This document shows, one piece after another, positions 1 through 14,300 of a DNA stretch of 64,000 nucleotides (positions are counted from its first letter, which is position 1; every line of letters begins with the position of its first letter). Source of the stretch: Scatophagus argus (Eukaryota > Chordata > Actinopteri > Scatophagidae); the NCBI RefSeq assembly GCF_020382885.2, contig NC_058508.1, forward strand, positions 10,391,917 to 10,455,916, in the 5' to 3' direction. The position numbers and the translations under genes are program-made. The notes under the pieces are model-generated. The model was given only the letters and a program-made list of their open reading frames with translations, had not been told where the DNA came from and did not search any database.

Positions 1-2543
1 AATGCACGCACTTGGGCACAGAAGCAACGGTGCACACAAGTCCACTGACATCCGAAAGGTTGTAAAGTGAATAGCTCTTATATTCAGACATGTTAAGTGT
101 TTGTCTTTGTATGTGTTGCACAAGCAAGTGCACTAGAATTGAGTAGGAAATGGAAAGGAATGTTTGAAGTGGAAAAAAGTGTGTATGTGTGTGTGTGTGT
201 GTGCATGTCCATGCGCGCGCATTGGTCAGTGTGTTATCAAAGGTTTCAGCCAGAGGTGGGTAGAAAGGCCAAGCTGTCTTTCATCTTCAAAGAGTCACAC
301 TGCTAAGAACACAACCTCTATTCATAGAGAGCGCAACAAAGAAAGTGTGTGCGAGTGTAAAATGTATTGACTTCGGTCAGTGTACATAATGTATCATGGG
401 AATATACAGTTTGTGTGTTGTTAAGTGCTGCAGCATATTCTCTGAACATCCTTCTGCAGCTTCATGCTTAACTGTATAATGGTAACAACACAGCTGGTTA
501 ATGAGGGGATGAATGGTACTGGGGGTTTTCTGTGACTGTTGTTTACATCTTAAATAAATATGACAATCACTTAGGGAAAAAAATCAGTGCATGTTCTCTG
601 CATTCTTCCTCTTTCTTATTTTCTAATTTCTTGTTCTATGATGATTTTGTTTTTATTTTAACTCTTTTTTAACACCTGACTTCACTTTCATTACTAGAAA
701 CCCAAACTTGCAAAATAGTGCCTTAAGCTGTCTCTCACTAATTCAGATTGAGTTCCTGAGAGTGGTTTGTCACTTCCACTGTGATCATAATCAATAAAAC
801 AAGTTTCGGGCAAAATTCATGCCACAGATAATAAATGAAAAAAAACAAAACATTTTTGTTGTCCTTGTCAATCATATAATGATAACACTATCAATTTAAT
901 TTTAGCATGCCTATTAGAAATCAGTACTGGTGCGGGAGTGGTCACCCCGAGGCCTGCAGACAGCTCACATCTGATGAACTCACCAAAACACGTTGTTATT
1001 ATAGCCAGTGGGTGGAAGAGAGAAAAAAGACAGATTTAAACCCTAACTTCTACCCTTGAGGGGGGATCTTCTTGTCCTACCCAGGACTCTGGGTAGGAAA
1101 TAATATGACAATAAGAATAAGATGGTTCATATATATTCAAAATAATAAGATGGTTTCAATGACTAAATCAGGAAGCAGTTTACATTTACAGTATTAGAGT
1201 ATTAAAGTATTGTTTGGTTGTGTATGACAGAGTTGTGAAACAGAGTTTTTGTCTTAAATGAAGGGTTACTTACTTTGCTACTAGTCAGTAATACAGAATG
1301 TCATTTGGAAATTTGTGTATCATCTGTCTAGCCTTCGTCTTCCCATTACTGTGGGTGGGAGAGAAAGAGAAAATGAGAAAAAAAAGAAAAAAGCCTTCCA
1401 GTGCTCCCAACAGTGGGATCAGCACCTTGGAGAGCGCTGTGGCGTTCAGTCTTGTCTCTGTCCTGGTCTCAGTTCTAACTCCTGATATATAATATAATAT
1501 AACGCATACAGTTGACAGTTTGGAGACTGGGTCAGCTTCAGTCAGTTGATTAGCACATATTTTTGTAGACTTGCAATGGATCAGAGGATTGGAGGAGTGG
1601 AGGACTGTCAAAATTCAAAACTAAAAAATGGTTTACCTTGCCTTGCCTGTGTGTACAATGTGTCACAATAAAATGCACCACAAATTATTTATAAAACTTA
1701 CAATTTATTTATATTATTTATTTATATTATTTCTAAAACTCGCAGCACACATGCAGCAAACGTTATGACAATCAGAAAAAAACATTGCGTATATTGTTTA
1801 TCGTAACTCGGGTTTTACTTGACATATTACAAAATTTTTAAAAAAATCTTAAAAAAGTTTTAAAAAAGTCCCCACTTTTGACATCTTACATTGGTCATGC
1901 AATAAAGATGCACCGGCATGTCCCTGGAGTCCAGGGGGTTTTAATATGTTGATTATTGGAACTATTAAATTAATTCACCCGTTAGTACAATACAAAATAA
2001 TGTGGAAGAAGTTTAAAAATGTATAAAACTGTGAAAAATGCTCATCACAATCTCCTACAGCCCTAAGTGACGTGTTCTTCGTCAAAGTGGCGGCTTCTCT
2101 CATCCGAACAACAGTTTAAAACCCAAAGACTCCTCATTTACTGTTATAAATGAAAAGAAAGAAAAGTAGCAAATACTTTCATTGAAGCAGTACCCTGTTT
2201 GACATTTTTGTTTAAAAAACAACTGACATTATCCGTCATCGATCATCAAAATATTTGCCAACAAATTTTCCTTCCATTGACTAATCATTGCAGCTCTAGT
2301 CAAAACATAAATGTTAAATGTTAAAGACTATAAAGGCATTTACTGGAAGTTTTAAGGACAGCCTCGCTTCCTTCAGCTCTCTGCATCTCACTGCTTCCTG
2401 CTGTCTTGCTGACACTCTCCTCACTTCTCACTTACAGTCACTCTGTTGTGCCACGCTGAGATGAGCTTGGCTTCATCATTGCTCTTATTAAAGCATAAGG
2501 ACATACTGCCAGACTGAGCGCTCGCTGACTCAGTATTTGTGTG

Positions 2544-2545
<2 letters not shown>

Positions 2546-2582
<37 letters not shown>
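2546..2582. repeat. (TG)n microsatellite
   Basis: Uninterrupted TG dinucleotide tract of about 37 bp inside cacna1a intron 3. It explains the Thr-His reading frame on the opposite strand. Confidence 0.95.
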
Positions 2583-2585
<3 letters not shown>

Positions 2586-3811
2586 AAGAGAGACAGAGAG
2601 TAACCCATTATGTTCACCAAATCACCACATGCACACGTACAACATTCAGTGACCTCAACACATCTGTGCCAGCACTCTCATACAATCATTTCAGTGGACA
2701 CAGTATTCTATAGTGACTCAGCTACTATGTGACAATGAGATGGTTACTATGTCACAACTGTGTGACTTATCAAGTGTGCAAATGACACATGAAAACAGTA
2801 TTAAGGCTGTCAAAATGCCAGAAAAATGTAATGTAAAAAAACAAGAGAACCAGTATGTTGTTTAAATCTGAAGCAAGAATAAATAACCGATTTTTAAGCT
2901 CTGTTAAAATCTTAAGATTTGCTTTAGCAAATTTGAAATGCTGTCAGCTTTGTGCATCAACAGAGAGTATTCTCGCAGTATTTGCATCTCATTCTCATAC
3001 TCACATCCAGCACAGATTCTCCGCTTTTCACCAGCCCATCACTTTTGCAGCCACATTCATCTAAATCACATTAATCGTTAAACACAAACTACACGCATGC
3101 ACCACCATGACATAGTCGTAAATACTTCATCACACAGCCTGCAATATTTACATAAGAAAGAAATTTTATTGTGTCTTTAAAGATGGAAAATGGATGGATG
3201 GATGAACAGATCAACAAATCAGTGCACGTTTCTTCAGCGCTGAAAAATATAATGCAAACCTGTTTGCAATGTGTGTACACAAAATCATTCTGCTCCTCTT
3301 CCCTCTTATTATTTCCATCAATTCAACTTATTATCTATTTGCTGCAGTCCTTTCCTACAGCCTAATCAGGGAAAGTAACTCCATCGTACTAATCCTGTCA
3401 TGTGTCTTAACTCACTCTCGTTTTACGTCACAGTCCTCTGGCTGAATCCCATTTTGCAAACCCTTTACCCTTGCTTTCACATCTTCTCTGAGCATTCAGA
3501 TGAAATGTCATGGTGGCCATTTGCAAAAACTTTACTGACTGAGGTACTTTTTAGTCCTTTCCTCACTTTCCAAGAGAAGCACTGCACTTGCGTATTAGAC
3601 TCCGCACATTTTCATTGGTTTTCATAAATGGTCCTTATTCCACTGTTAAAAGTGTCCAAATTAAACCTGGAGTCTTACTTCATGTTGGAGTTATTGTATT
3701 ATTACCCATTCCTGCTCTTTGGAGGGGAGTGTGCATGTGTCGATACGTGTGCAGCCTGTTACAGACGCCCCCGACTTTCTTCACTGTTTTCTACTGTTTA
3801 TTATTAGAAAG

Positions 3812-3870
3812 TTAAATTAAAGAATTTCCCCTCTGGGATAAATAAAGGAATTCTCATTCTGATTCTGATT
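3812..3870 (+). repeat. LINE-like 3' tail with TTCTGA repeats
   Basis: The stretch reads as a 'cccctctgggataaataaag' type segment followed by short ATTCTG/GATTCTG repeats. This resembles the 3' ends of fish L2-like non-LTR retrotransposons, which finish in short tandem repeats. Only the tail is recognisable, as expected for a 5'-truncated copy. The family assignment is from memory. Confidence 0.5.
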
Positions 3871-4376
3871 GTTTTTCCCTCCCTTATTTGTTTTCCTCCA
3901 CTTCCTGCACTTTTCCATTGTCTCTTTCCACCATGACCTTTCTCTCTCTACTTAGCTACCTGTACTTGTGAATTTCCTTGTATCCTCTGTTCATGCCTTC
4001 TATCCAATGTCACTGTGTGCGCACCCTCACCCCTACCCGTGTGTATATTGTGGTGACATTTGTTCGCTACCCAGGCTGCTGGCTGCCTGTGGTTTTGCTC
4101 TGTGATCTGACTGCTGCCTTACCCAGAATGGGGCCATTCATTAGCTCAAAGAAGCTGGGATAGGACACTCACACACACATGCACAAACACACACTAAACT
4201 ACAGGACAAATCATTTCATTCTGTCCAGTTTTTGTTGAACAAGGCAGACCATATCTGATTCTGACCCCATATTTTTATATCTGTATGTGCTTTTTTGAGT
4301 TTTGATGCAGGTACAACCTGTGTGTATGTGTGTGCCTTCATGTGCTGTCAACTTGTGTATCTTTGTTTGCCACTCA

Positions 4377-4993
<617 letters not shown>

Positions 4994-5099
4994 CAGTCGT
5001 TCAGACAGTGGGGTCTTGTCCCCATCAGGCAGATGTTGCTCCAGAGCCAGGACAATGCAGTTGGCAATGATGGTAGCTAGAATCATCCACTCAAATGGA
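4994..5099 (-). CDS. cacna1a: Voltage-gated calcium channel alpha-1A, coding exon 2
   Basis: This 106-bp exon encodes [20 protein letters not shown] followed by [15 protein letters not shown], which is helix S1 of repeat I and the S1-S2 loop. The 5' boundary has no AG acceptor. Instead the intron ends in AC, 14 nt downstream of a U12 branch-site match, and the exon's first base T completes the proline codon left by exon 1 (EWP-PFEW). The donor is ACTG/GTAAGTTTAG. A Trp replaces the Tyr that mammals have at the PFEYM position. The 106-bp length matches what I recall of the mammalian exon. Confidence 0.93.
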
Positions 5100-5777
5100 G
5101 TGAAGGAGATCAGTCAAGGAAAAATACTTCTCGAAACATAAATCCAAAGTTTCTATGTCAAATTAAACATACCAGTGCAATACAGCTTGAAAGTGCTGTT
5201 TTATGCATAGGCATGGCACATTGTGCCTTACTTTATAACTTTCCACCAAGTGATGCTATAATTACAACATACAGTCTTCACTTAAACTTGGCAAATTAAA
5301 ACCCCTAATTAACAAATATTTGCAGGTCACTCTACCTGTTTTTACCTGTTTGTTTGTTCTGATAATTAGGTTAATATCACTACCGCATGTCAACGTCAAA
5401 TCTAAGGTCAAATGCATGCAATGTAAGTGTAAGTGAGTCAGACAAACAGCAGGTCTACAGCCCAATAGACCAATGCCTGGCTTCTCACCACCACTGCCGC
5501 CTGTGTACACACACACACACACATGCACGAGCACATACACAGACCCACAAGCCATCATTATGAGTCATTTAAATATGCTCCGCTTAGTGTATGTTCTGGT
5601 AACACACCACCCACACACACAAACAAAACAAACAAACACGCAGACGCAGGCTACATTAAAGTGCTAGTGTGTGGCAGCATGCCTGGAAAGTGAGTGAGAT
5701 TTATTGTGACATCACCGTTTGGCTCTATGTACACAACGTCTAAGGGCTAGTTCAGTGATGGGAAAAGAGAAAGAAAA

Positions 5778-5800
5778 GGGGGGGGGGGGGGGGGGGGGGG
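5778..5800. repeat. Poly(G) homopolymer, 23 nt
   Basis: An uninterrupted run of 23 G on the plus strand (C on the channel's sense strand) follows a GA-rich stretch. It could form a G-quadruplex. Its exact length is sensitive to assembly error. Confidence 0.85.
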
Positions 5801-6633
5801 CATCTCAATGTACATCTAATTGGGTATGTCATAACCTCACTCTGTCTCCATCTCTAACACACACAAACACAAACACATACACACAACGGTTATATCTTCT
5901 CACATCAATCCCACTGTCTCGTTAAAGTCGCAAGATGAATAGTTACATTTAAAAGAGAAGACACTGAGCAAGTGGAGAGAGAGCAAGAGAGACTGAGAGA
6001 AAGAATGTGAATGCAAATTTGTGTAGAAGATGAATGAACAATCAAGAGAAAGGAAGAGGGAGGAACGGACTGAGACTGTGGGCTAACAGGTAAATGACGT
6101 TCCCAACCTAACGCCAGTGAAACCATTGTTAGGTTGGGGACTGTTGTCATTGGCCTGTTGTTAATTTATTATGTATGCATCAAATATGTATTTAAGATGA
6201 ATGTACACACCTTCAAATAACATAATGAAAAAGGAAAATTTAATTGTTTGTAACCTATGTGATGCAGACATTTTCTAACCGCAGTGGAGTGGAGTGTGAC
6301 TTTTATAATCAATATAATGTCTACATATCATGAATGGTAAGATTCTATTCTGTCTATTCTTTCTCCTTTTTTTCACCTTTTGTCCTGCTCGCATGCTTCC
6401 TTTGGCAGCAACCATTTGCATGGTAGAAAGGAGGAGGGGAAAAATTGAATGGCAAAGAGTGGAAGAGGAGAATGGAAGAGGAGGCTATTCAAGGCAACAT
6501 ACATCACATGTGTGCTTCTGTCTGTTACATGTACACGCCTGTGTGTATGTGTGTAGACCTTAGTGTGCATGCGTATGTTTGTTTTCTGCAGCCATGATGA
6601 AAGGGAGCTTCTCTAGCTTGGTCCAAGCTCACA

Positions 6634-6634
<1 letters not shown>

Positions 6635-6662
<28 letters not shown>
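6635..6662. repeat. (TG)n microsatellite
   Basis: TG dinucleotide tract in cacna1a intron 1. It sits in a 6.5-6.95 kb region that is rich in TG on the plus strand. Confidence 0.9.
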
Positions 6663-6664
<2 letters not shown>

Positions 6665-8345
6665 TGATCATCTGTTTGACCGCTCTTACCAGGCACACAT
6701 TACTACAACACCCAGGGCACTGCTCAATTAGCCTCCCTGCCCCCCAGCAAAGCATGTGTGTATATGAATGTGAGTGTGTGCACAAGTGTGTATGTATATG
6801 CATGTGTGTGTGGGGTGTCGTTGACTGAAAAAGGGAGAGAGAGAGGGGGGGTGGGCAAGGAGAAGGGGAGCGAGAAGGTGAGAGACTGATATAGAAACAC
6901 AGGTACAAAGGGACAAATGTGTGTATACAGTATGTGTGTGTTGCGTACTAGAAATAATCCTCATGTGGACTGACTGTTCAGTGTGTGTTTATATGATGAT
7001 TATTTGGCACATTTTCTCCCTGCATTACGTTTCAAGGTGCCACATGATTTGCTCGCTCTTTACACCAGCAGTGTGTGTCTGTATGGGCATGTGAAATATT
7101 CACACAAATATGCTTAAAGATGCCTGCTGCAGACACATACACACACACCTATGCACAGAATATAAATGCTCAGAAAATAAATAAATAATTCTCACTCTGC
7201 CATAAACCTTTCAATAATGAATCTCCTCAACATGACAGAGTTAAAAGCAAGGGGAAAATATGGAGTGAGGAAGAGATAAGAATATGTTGCTCTCTCACCA
7301 TTCGCCCCCGCCCTTCATCTTTCTAATGTTTTCTTTGTCCTCAGTCTCTCTCTCTCTCACTCTCTGTCTCCTGCCTTCCCTGGGTTTCTTGCTCTACCCG
7401 TGGTTCTGCATACGCTAGCTTTATATTATCTGTCTGGGTGTACGTGTTTGTGTGTGTGTAGGTGTGTGTGTTTGTGTGTGCGTAAATACACTGTAATGGG
7501 GACAATGGTAGGTCGTAGACGGAGATGTCTCGCCAAGAAAAGGGAAGTGAGTCCCTCAAAGTACACCAGTGGAACCAAATGGCACATGTGCACACACGCA
7601 CACACTTCTACTGGCCTTTTCCTAACCTTGTCCATCACCCAGTCTTCACGTTCTCTCCCCTTCCTACCTTCTGTCCTCCTCAGTAAAGCCCCTGCCTGTT
7701 TCTCACTGATATATTTCTCTCTCTACCTGCCCTGTTAAGCCTCCTCTCTGTCTTTTTTTTCTCCCATGTCTGTCTGCCTCTATGTCACTGGCCCCTCTTA
7801 CATTATTCCATCTCACTCTCATTTTTTCCCCCATTTTTCTTCCTCTCTCCAACTTGTTTCCAGCTTGCATCTCTCCTTGGTCCACCTTTTTCTCACTGAG
7901 TCCGCCCATCAATCATTCCTATCTCTATCATGCCATCTCCATTCAATATCGAATGAGATGCAGCGTCAGCAAACGTACGAGGACACCAACAGCAAGAGAG
8001 AAGACTTTGAGGGGGGATGAAAACAAAGCTTGCTCGGATAGGAGGGAAATATATGGAAGGCTAAATAAAAGAGAGGTGAGTAGGAAAGAAAGAATGAAAC
8101 TGTCCTGTGGGCACAGACATGATTGAAAGGAGTGAGTGGTGAGGAATAAAAGAGAGAGAAGTGGAGAGGATGTAGCACAGGGAATGAAACAACAATGAGG
8201 AAGAGAGAAGGGCAGAGACCGAGAGCATAGAAGTGTTGCTGAATGAAGGAGAAAGAGAGAGAATGACAGAAGGGTGTGAGAGTATTGCAGTATTTTCTTC
8301 TCCTGAGCGCTATGTATGCTCTGCCGAAAGTAGGTTAGTGGCAGA

Positions 8346-8388
8346 ACACACACACACACGTGCACACACACACACGCACACATATATA
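8346..8388. repeat. (CA)n-rich microsatellite
   Basis: Imperfect CA tract interrupted by CGTG, within intron 1 of the channel gene. Confidence 0.85.
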
Positions 8389-11218
8389 CGAAAGGGAGAG
8401 AGTGGGTGGGAGGCTATACATCATACTGCCACGTACAGTATGTATGTGGGTATGTGCAAGTGAAACTGACAAAAGGCACAGTATAAATCACTGCAGCCCT
8501 CATATGTTTCCATATACTGACACACTTCACACATTATGTTCAATCACATGTGCACATGTGCAAATGTTTGGTTTGTAATATGCTGCGTACGTCTCACAGT
8601 TGCAGGTCCTGATGTAGGATGCATCGTGTGACATGAATGCCGACACACTATCACAACAGGACACCCTTTGTCAAAATGTCTGCCCCTCAATAACCTCCAC
8701 ATGCCCGCCTCTCTCCATGCACATGCCACATTGCCATTTAAACGCATGTATTCATACAGCACATGTGCTGCACACACATGGAACAACACTTGAACTCACT
8801 TTGCTGAAACTACAGTCGTCTGCCAACAGAGTCCAGAGCAGCTGCTACCCTCATGAAGGTGCCAGATTCCCTATTAATAAAACCAAGCATGAGAGTGTGG
8901 ACCTCCACACTCACTATCTGTTTCCTTTATTTCTGTTAAACAACACTTATTTGTATGCTGAAATACACTCACTTGAAATCAGGGAGCCACGAAGAAGGAC
9001 AAGAAAAAAAATTACATTAACAGTCTTGTCAACAATCAAATATAGTTTATAAATGTACTTTGACTACGTGAATGCTTTGTGTTGTTTTTAAACAGAAGAC
9101 AACTAAAAGAAAGAAAAAACAGTCTAAACTCATAAGTTAGCAGCGTCCCCTTTTCTCTGACAGCTTTTCTTCTCTCTTCCCTTCCCCTCTCCCTCTCTCT
9201 CTGTCTCTCTGTCCTGTTGCATTATGCAGCAGAGTACTGGCGGAACAGCTCAAATGATTACTTCATTTTCTTGTCACTTTTCCTTCAGAAGCACTGATTT
9301 GATAAAATGAATGGGATTAAGCTCTGTGGTTGAAACCTATCTAATTATTCTGATAATCAGCAGCCATAAAAGATAAGAGACATGGTTGAAGCGCTTCACT
9401 CTATTCCTACATCATACATTTTAAATAGAATCTTGCGAATTACAGTTTAAGTCTCTCTTCATAAGTATTGCAAAATTTTCATTGGTACAATATGAAAAGA
9501 TTCAATTTCTTTCCATTTCACATACACTGTGATGAAAAGCAGGACAAAGGATAACATGAAACCCAAACCAAACACATGTCTATGCCTCAGTGCTACAAAA
9601 CATTTAATGATTGTACATTTATCCCACTTTGGCACCATGTCTGACCGTGTTGCCAAACAAATGGGAGTGCCCGAAGGCCAGTTTAGCCCTGCTTGGCCTC
9701 TCTCAGTCTGATTTAGCATCAGGCAGTGTGTATAGTCCTTACAGTCGCCCACTTCTCCTCCTGCCTGTTTATTCCATACGGCATATGTTGTGTCTCTATC
9801 TCACCCCTGCCACTGCCTCTCCCTCACCACCCACATACAGCCGAGTTGTCACTTTGTGCAAGATGCTGACGATGGTTTGTCTGTGTGTGTGTCTGTGTGT
9901 GTGCAGGGACTGTTGGCTGTGTGTAGAATGTAAGTCTAGTATGTGACATGTTTTTTTTTTTACATTAGTCGCATCTTCAGTAAGGCAATGCAGGGGTGTT
10001 AGATCTGTATACACGTGTTTGCATATGCTGCAAAACCTGCTGATTTGACTTTGTACCTGCTCTTCACTGCCATTGTGTTTATGTACATGAGTTTGTGTGT
10101 GTGTGCCAGCACACCCTGCAGGTAGAGTGCAGGTTTCCAGCAAGGTTTGTCTAGTAACAGCTGCGGCACATGACTAAAGAACACGGGTAGAAAAAAAATC
10201 AATCCATCACAGACTCCCTCCCTGTCTCTCTCCTTTTCTCTCTCTCTCCACGTATTCTGAATTCTCAAAATAGCTCTGCTCCACGTCACTGCACCCCCCC
10301 CCCCACCCCGCACACACACAAACACACGTATTCTCAAAGACACACAACACAAGCGCACAAACTAGCCTGCAACTGAAACTGAATTATTCAACAGAGCCAG
10401 AATGCACAGCTAAGAGAAAAGGGAATGAGAAAAATGCAGAAGGAAAGGAGAGAGAGAAACAAAAGAAAAAGAGATAAATATGTTCTTCTGTTCAACGTGC
10501 ATACATGTGCACACAGTAAACATGGATGAGCAGACATATGGACACAACACATCTGTTGTCAGCAGCTCAATAAGTAAATCCAGGTTGTTTATCTATGTAC
10601 ATATATCAGATTTTCAAAAGGTTTTAAATATTATTTCATCATTAAAGACATATTAATTGCCAAGCTTTCTGTATTATCAGTATTTTTAGACAATGCAAGG
10701 TGACATTGCAATAGGATAGGACTTCAACGTCCTTGACAAGACAGGCCCAAAATTCAAAATAGTAGATATATGTATCTATGGAGTGAAAGTTCCAATTCTT
10801 TGTTGCAACCTCTGACCACATCTAATGTGCGACATCAGAGCAGGGATTTTAAAAGGCAATGACTTGTCCAAAATGATGTAACAGTGCACTAAGACTGTGT
10901 AAAACATCTGCACACACAAGGTTTGACTGAGGCAGTGGTGTTGGTGAATGCTGCCAACAGCTATTGATACCAACATTGCTATTGTGACAAAGATGAGATA
11001 TTAATATTTAAATGTACGGTTCTTCATTTTTTTAAGTGACCCTTTTAAATGACCAGATTGGCTGTATTCTAAAAATATTTAATGATCAAAGACAACACTA
11101 GGCATACAGATGACAAAAACAAAATGCATTTTGAAAAAAAAAATAAATAAAAGCGAAAATCAATCTAAATAGATTAGGCTCTCTAATAAGCTTTATTTCG
11201 TTTCCAGTTCTGTGGATA

Positions 11219-11220
<2 letters not shown>

Positions 11221-11254
<34 letters not shown>
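11221..11254. repeat. (TG)n microsatellite, left arm of a TG/CA pair
   Basis: A perfect run of 17 TG units. A (CA)n tract starts about 100 bp downstream, so the two are reverse complements of one another. Confidence 0.95.
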
Positions 11255-11257
<3 letters not shown>

Positions 11258-11352
11258 AGACTGCCCGTAGGAACTAAGGATACAGATCAATTCACACATT
11301 TATTACCAGACAGTCAAAGGTATGAGGTAGGCAGATTGAGCCCAGAAGGCAG

Positions 11353-11382
<30 letters not shown>
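11353..11382. repeat. (CA)n microsatellite, right arm of a TG/CA pair
   Basis: A perfect CA tract of about 30 bp followed by AACAC repeats. It pairs in inverted orientation with the TG tract that ends at 11254. Confidence 0.95.
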
Positions 11383-11384
<2 letters not shown>

Positions 11385-14300
11385 CACAACACAACACATA
11401 TGCAGATAGACAAATTCACATGCACTTCTTATTGTCAACATTTACGAGCAAACTAAACAAGATTTGCTGTCAGGATGTTTCGCAAAAAAATCCCCAAACT
11501 TCAAACAAATGTTTTAAATTAGCATCACAAAAGGCAGAAGCAGCCAATTAGAGGCAGAGCAAGATGCAGTGGGGGAGAGCCAGTCGAAGGGAGGGGAGAG
11601 AGAAAAAAAGAAAGAATGATGGATAGGATTTGAGTGAAAGAGAGAAAAGTACAGGTAGCGAAACGTGAGAGGAGACGACAAACCTTCACTTTCTATCAGT
11701 CACAGAGAGGGTGAAAAAGAGAGAGGGATGGAGAGAGGGAGGCGAAGGAAAGGGCAGGAAAAAAAGAGCGTCTGGAAGGGGTGGCATTAGTCAAATCCGT
11801 GAGGTCACGTTATGAAAACTCACCACTCACTAGTCTTCACAAGATAAATCATTCAATTTTATGATGAAGACTTGGTTACAATTCATGTTATTAAGTGACA
11901 CGTTATGTGTTTGTGTGCAATGTAGCTGAGTATCTGTCTCTCCACCACTGTGCTGAATGATGCACATGCAGACAGGCAATTTGATTTTCTCTCTCTCTTT
12001 CATTTCTCATAAGTTTATTCTCCTCTTTAATGTCTCCCTCTTACTGACTCGCCCCTCCTTTCTCCACTTTGGCCACTCAATAGTCCAGCTCTCTGTTCCG
12101 TATCTCTAGTCCAGCTGCATATGAGAAACAGAGCAGAAACAGCTTTCCACCTCTCTCTCTCTCTCTCTCTTTCTCTTTCCTTTCCTCCTCCACTTTAGAA
12201 AGGCTCATTTTAACCCCTTACCCAAATATCAAAGCGAAAAATACTATTTAATGCAGGTTACTTGCGCCATTGTTTTATGCTGTTGTTAGTGCACACGGTT
12301 GGCGCGATGCCATTATGTACCACATCGCTTTCAATCATTTCCATAGGCTACATCCTTAACAACAAAGCTTCTCCCCACAAGGATCATGCGCACACAGGTT
12401 AAAAAATCAAAAACACGACTTGTGTTTTTTTGGGCAACTTTATAAAACATCCTGCTAACAAAGAAAGTCGACTGGGGAAACACAGGATGAGAGAAACATA
12501 AAGAAGCGGGGCATAGCAAGCCCCTTAAGTGTTGAAATAACAGGCAACCTCATAGTAGAAATGGAGGAATTATATTTTCAATGGACAAATATAAACAACA
12601 CATAAGAGGAACTGGAGGGTGGGGTGAGGGATGTGAATCGCTACAGAAAGGCGCTCCTTTCAAGCAGCTCCTGTTATTTTTAGGCTGGCCTGATGTAAAA
12701 TATTGGGACTCATGGATGTGACCAGACTGAGGAGAGAGGCAGAGACAAGATCGCGTATGAGCAGAGTGTGTACTGCGAGACTTCATGCATGTGTATGTAT
12801 GTTTGCCAGATTAAAGGCAAAGTACGCTGAATAAGACTGACTGACCCGCAGACGGTGACAGACTTGTAAACAAATGAATAAGAACATATGCATTCAAACA
12901 AACAAGTCCTTTGCACACACACACAAAAACTAAGCTGACGTTACATCTGTGTAGGCTACCAGCTGACAGTTGGAAGCTGGAGAAAGGCCAATAAATAATT
13001 TAGATTCTGCAGTGAACATAGATCACTGACTCTCTACATCCACCCAAAAACACCCAGGTCCCTCTCCCTCCCCCCTCCCCCCCTGTCTCTCTGTTCCTGG
13101 GTGTGTCTCACTGTTTCCCTCTCTGTCTCTCTTAATCACTAATGTGTCTCAACTCACATGATTCCAAAGGTGAGAGACTATTCTCTGTGCTGGCCTGGTC
13201 ATGTACACTAAATATGCAGAGGAAAGAAAAGCTCTGCTTCTGACTCAGACACACACACAGACATGAAATATGTTAGTGTGCTCCCCTTGGCAATCTGTTC
13301 ACAGAGTCAGGAAGTTACACATATAACATCACAGCAACTTACAGCTGTCAGCAACTGTCGGAAACGTTGCTTTGTTACAAATTACTTACACTAAAATACA
13401 AAGGAGAAAAAAAAGCATTCATACTCGAAACACCTTCATACTAATTTACAAGTACACAACTCACTGTGATATATGGAATCAAATCTATGATCTGGAGACT
13501 AATGTGTGTTTTAATTTATAATTTACAAGAAAAGACGTCCCAAGACACAGAAGAGGGAGTTTGACTGCTCAGTCAAACAGCTGAGCAAAGGGATTAAACA
13601 CAATAGTCTTGATCGGTCATTTGATATCTCATTGACTTTGGGTCATATAGGATCAGATATGGAACTAGGAGATTAAAGCACTACTACTCACTCAGATGCA
13701 CACACAGCACACAACACACATCACAACACACAAAACTCACAGCATACTGTATGTAGTATGTACAAACTAACTGATGACATGCTAATACCCTTTTATGAAT
13801 TAACACATTTCTCACCCTATGATTAGTAGACAGTGACTGATTTATGAAACACATTATTGTATTACATTTCACATTGAGCTCATTGTTACTAGGGCTGGAA
13901 TATATATTGAATACCTCTCGATTTACAACAGCAGGGGAAAACACGCTTACATGCATGCTGATAATGCAGGAAACACCATATGGTGTGTGTGTTTCGTGTA
14001 TGTGCGGGGTGAGTATGTTTTTATGGGTGCTAAAATTAGCATTCCGCAGAAGAGCACAATATGAACTTAGCTGACACTTAATACATTGCAGGGTTACACG
14101 GTTTACACTATCTTCGGTGTATGACACCTGATATGCATTCAACAAGGTCAAACGGACATCTAGGGTCAAAGGTCATTCAAGCTGCTGATGGGGATTTCAT
14201 TTCTATGCTCCTATAGGATGACCCTTTTAGTTTCTACTTCCCCTCAGCATGTAACATGAGGTATTTTACCGAGCACATCACAAAGACAGCACAAGCACTA

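Noticed and set aside
6525-6908. 127-codon frame rich in Thr-His and Ser-Pro
   Set aside because: It is translated from CA/TG and GA microsatellites and has no real protein signature.
7943-8383. 146-codon Ser/Leu-rich frame on the minus strand
   Set aside because: It comes from purine-rich (GA) DNA read in antisense; low complexity accounts for it.
13684-14169. 161-codon open frame on the minus strand in cacna1a intron 1
   Set aside because: The composition is random-looking, rich in Cys, His and Thr from CA-type sequence. It has no domain resemblance and lies inside a well-supported intron.
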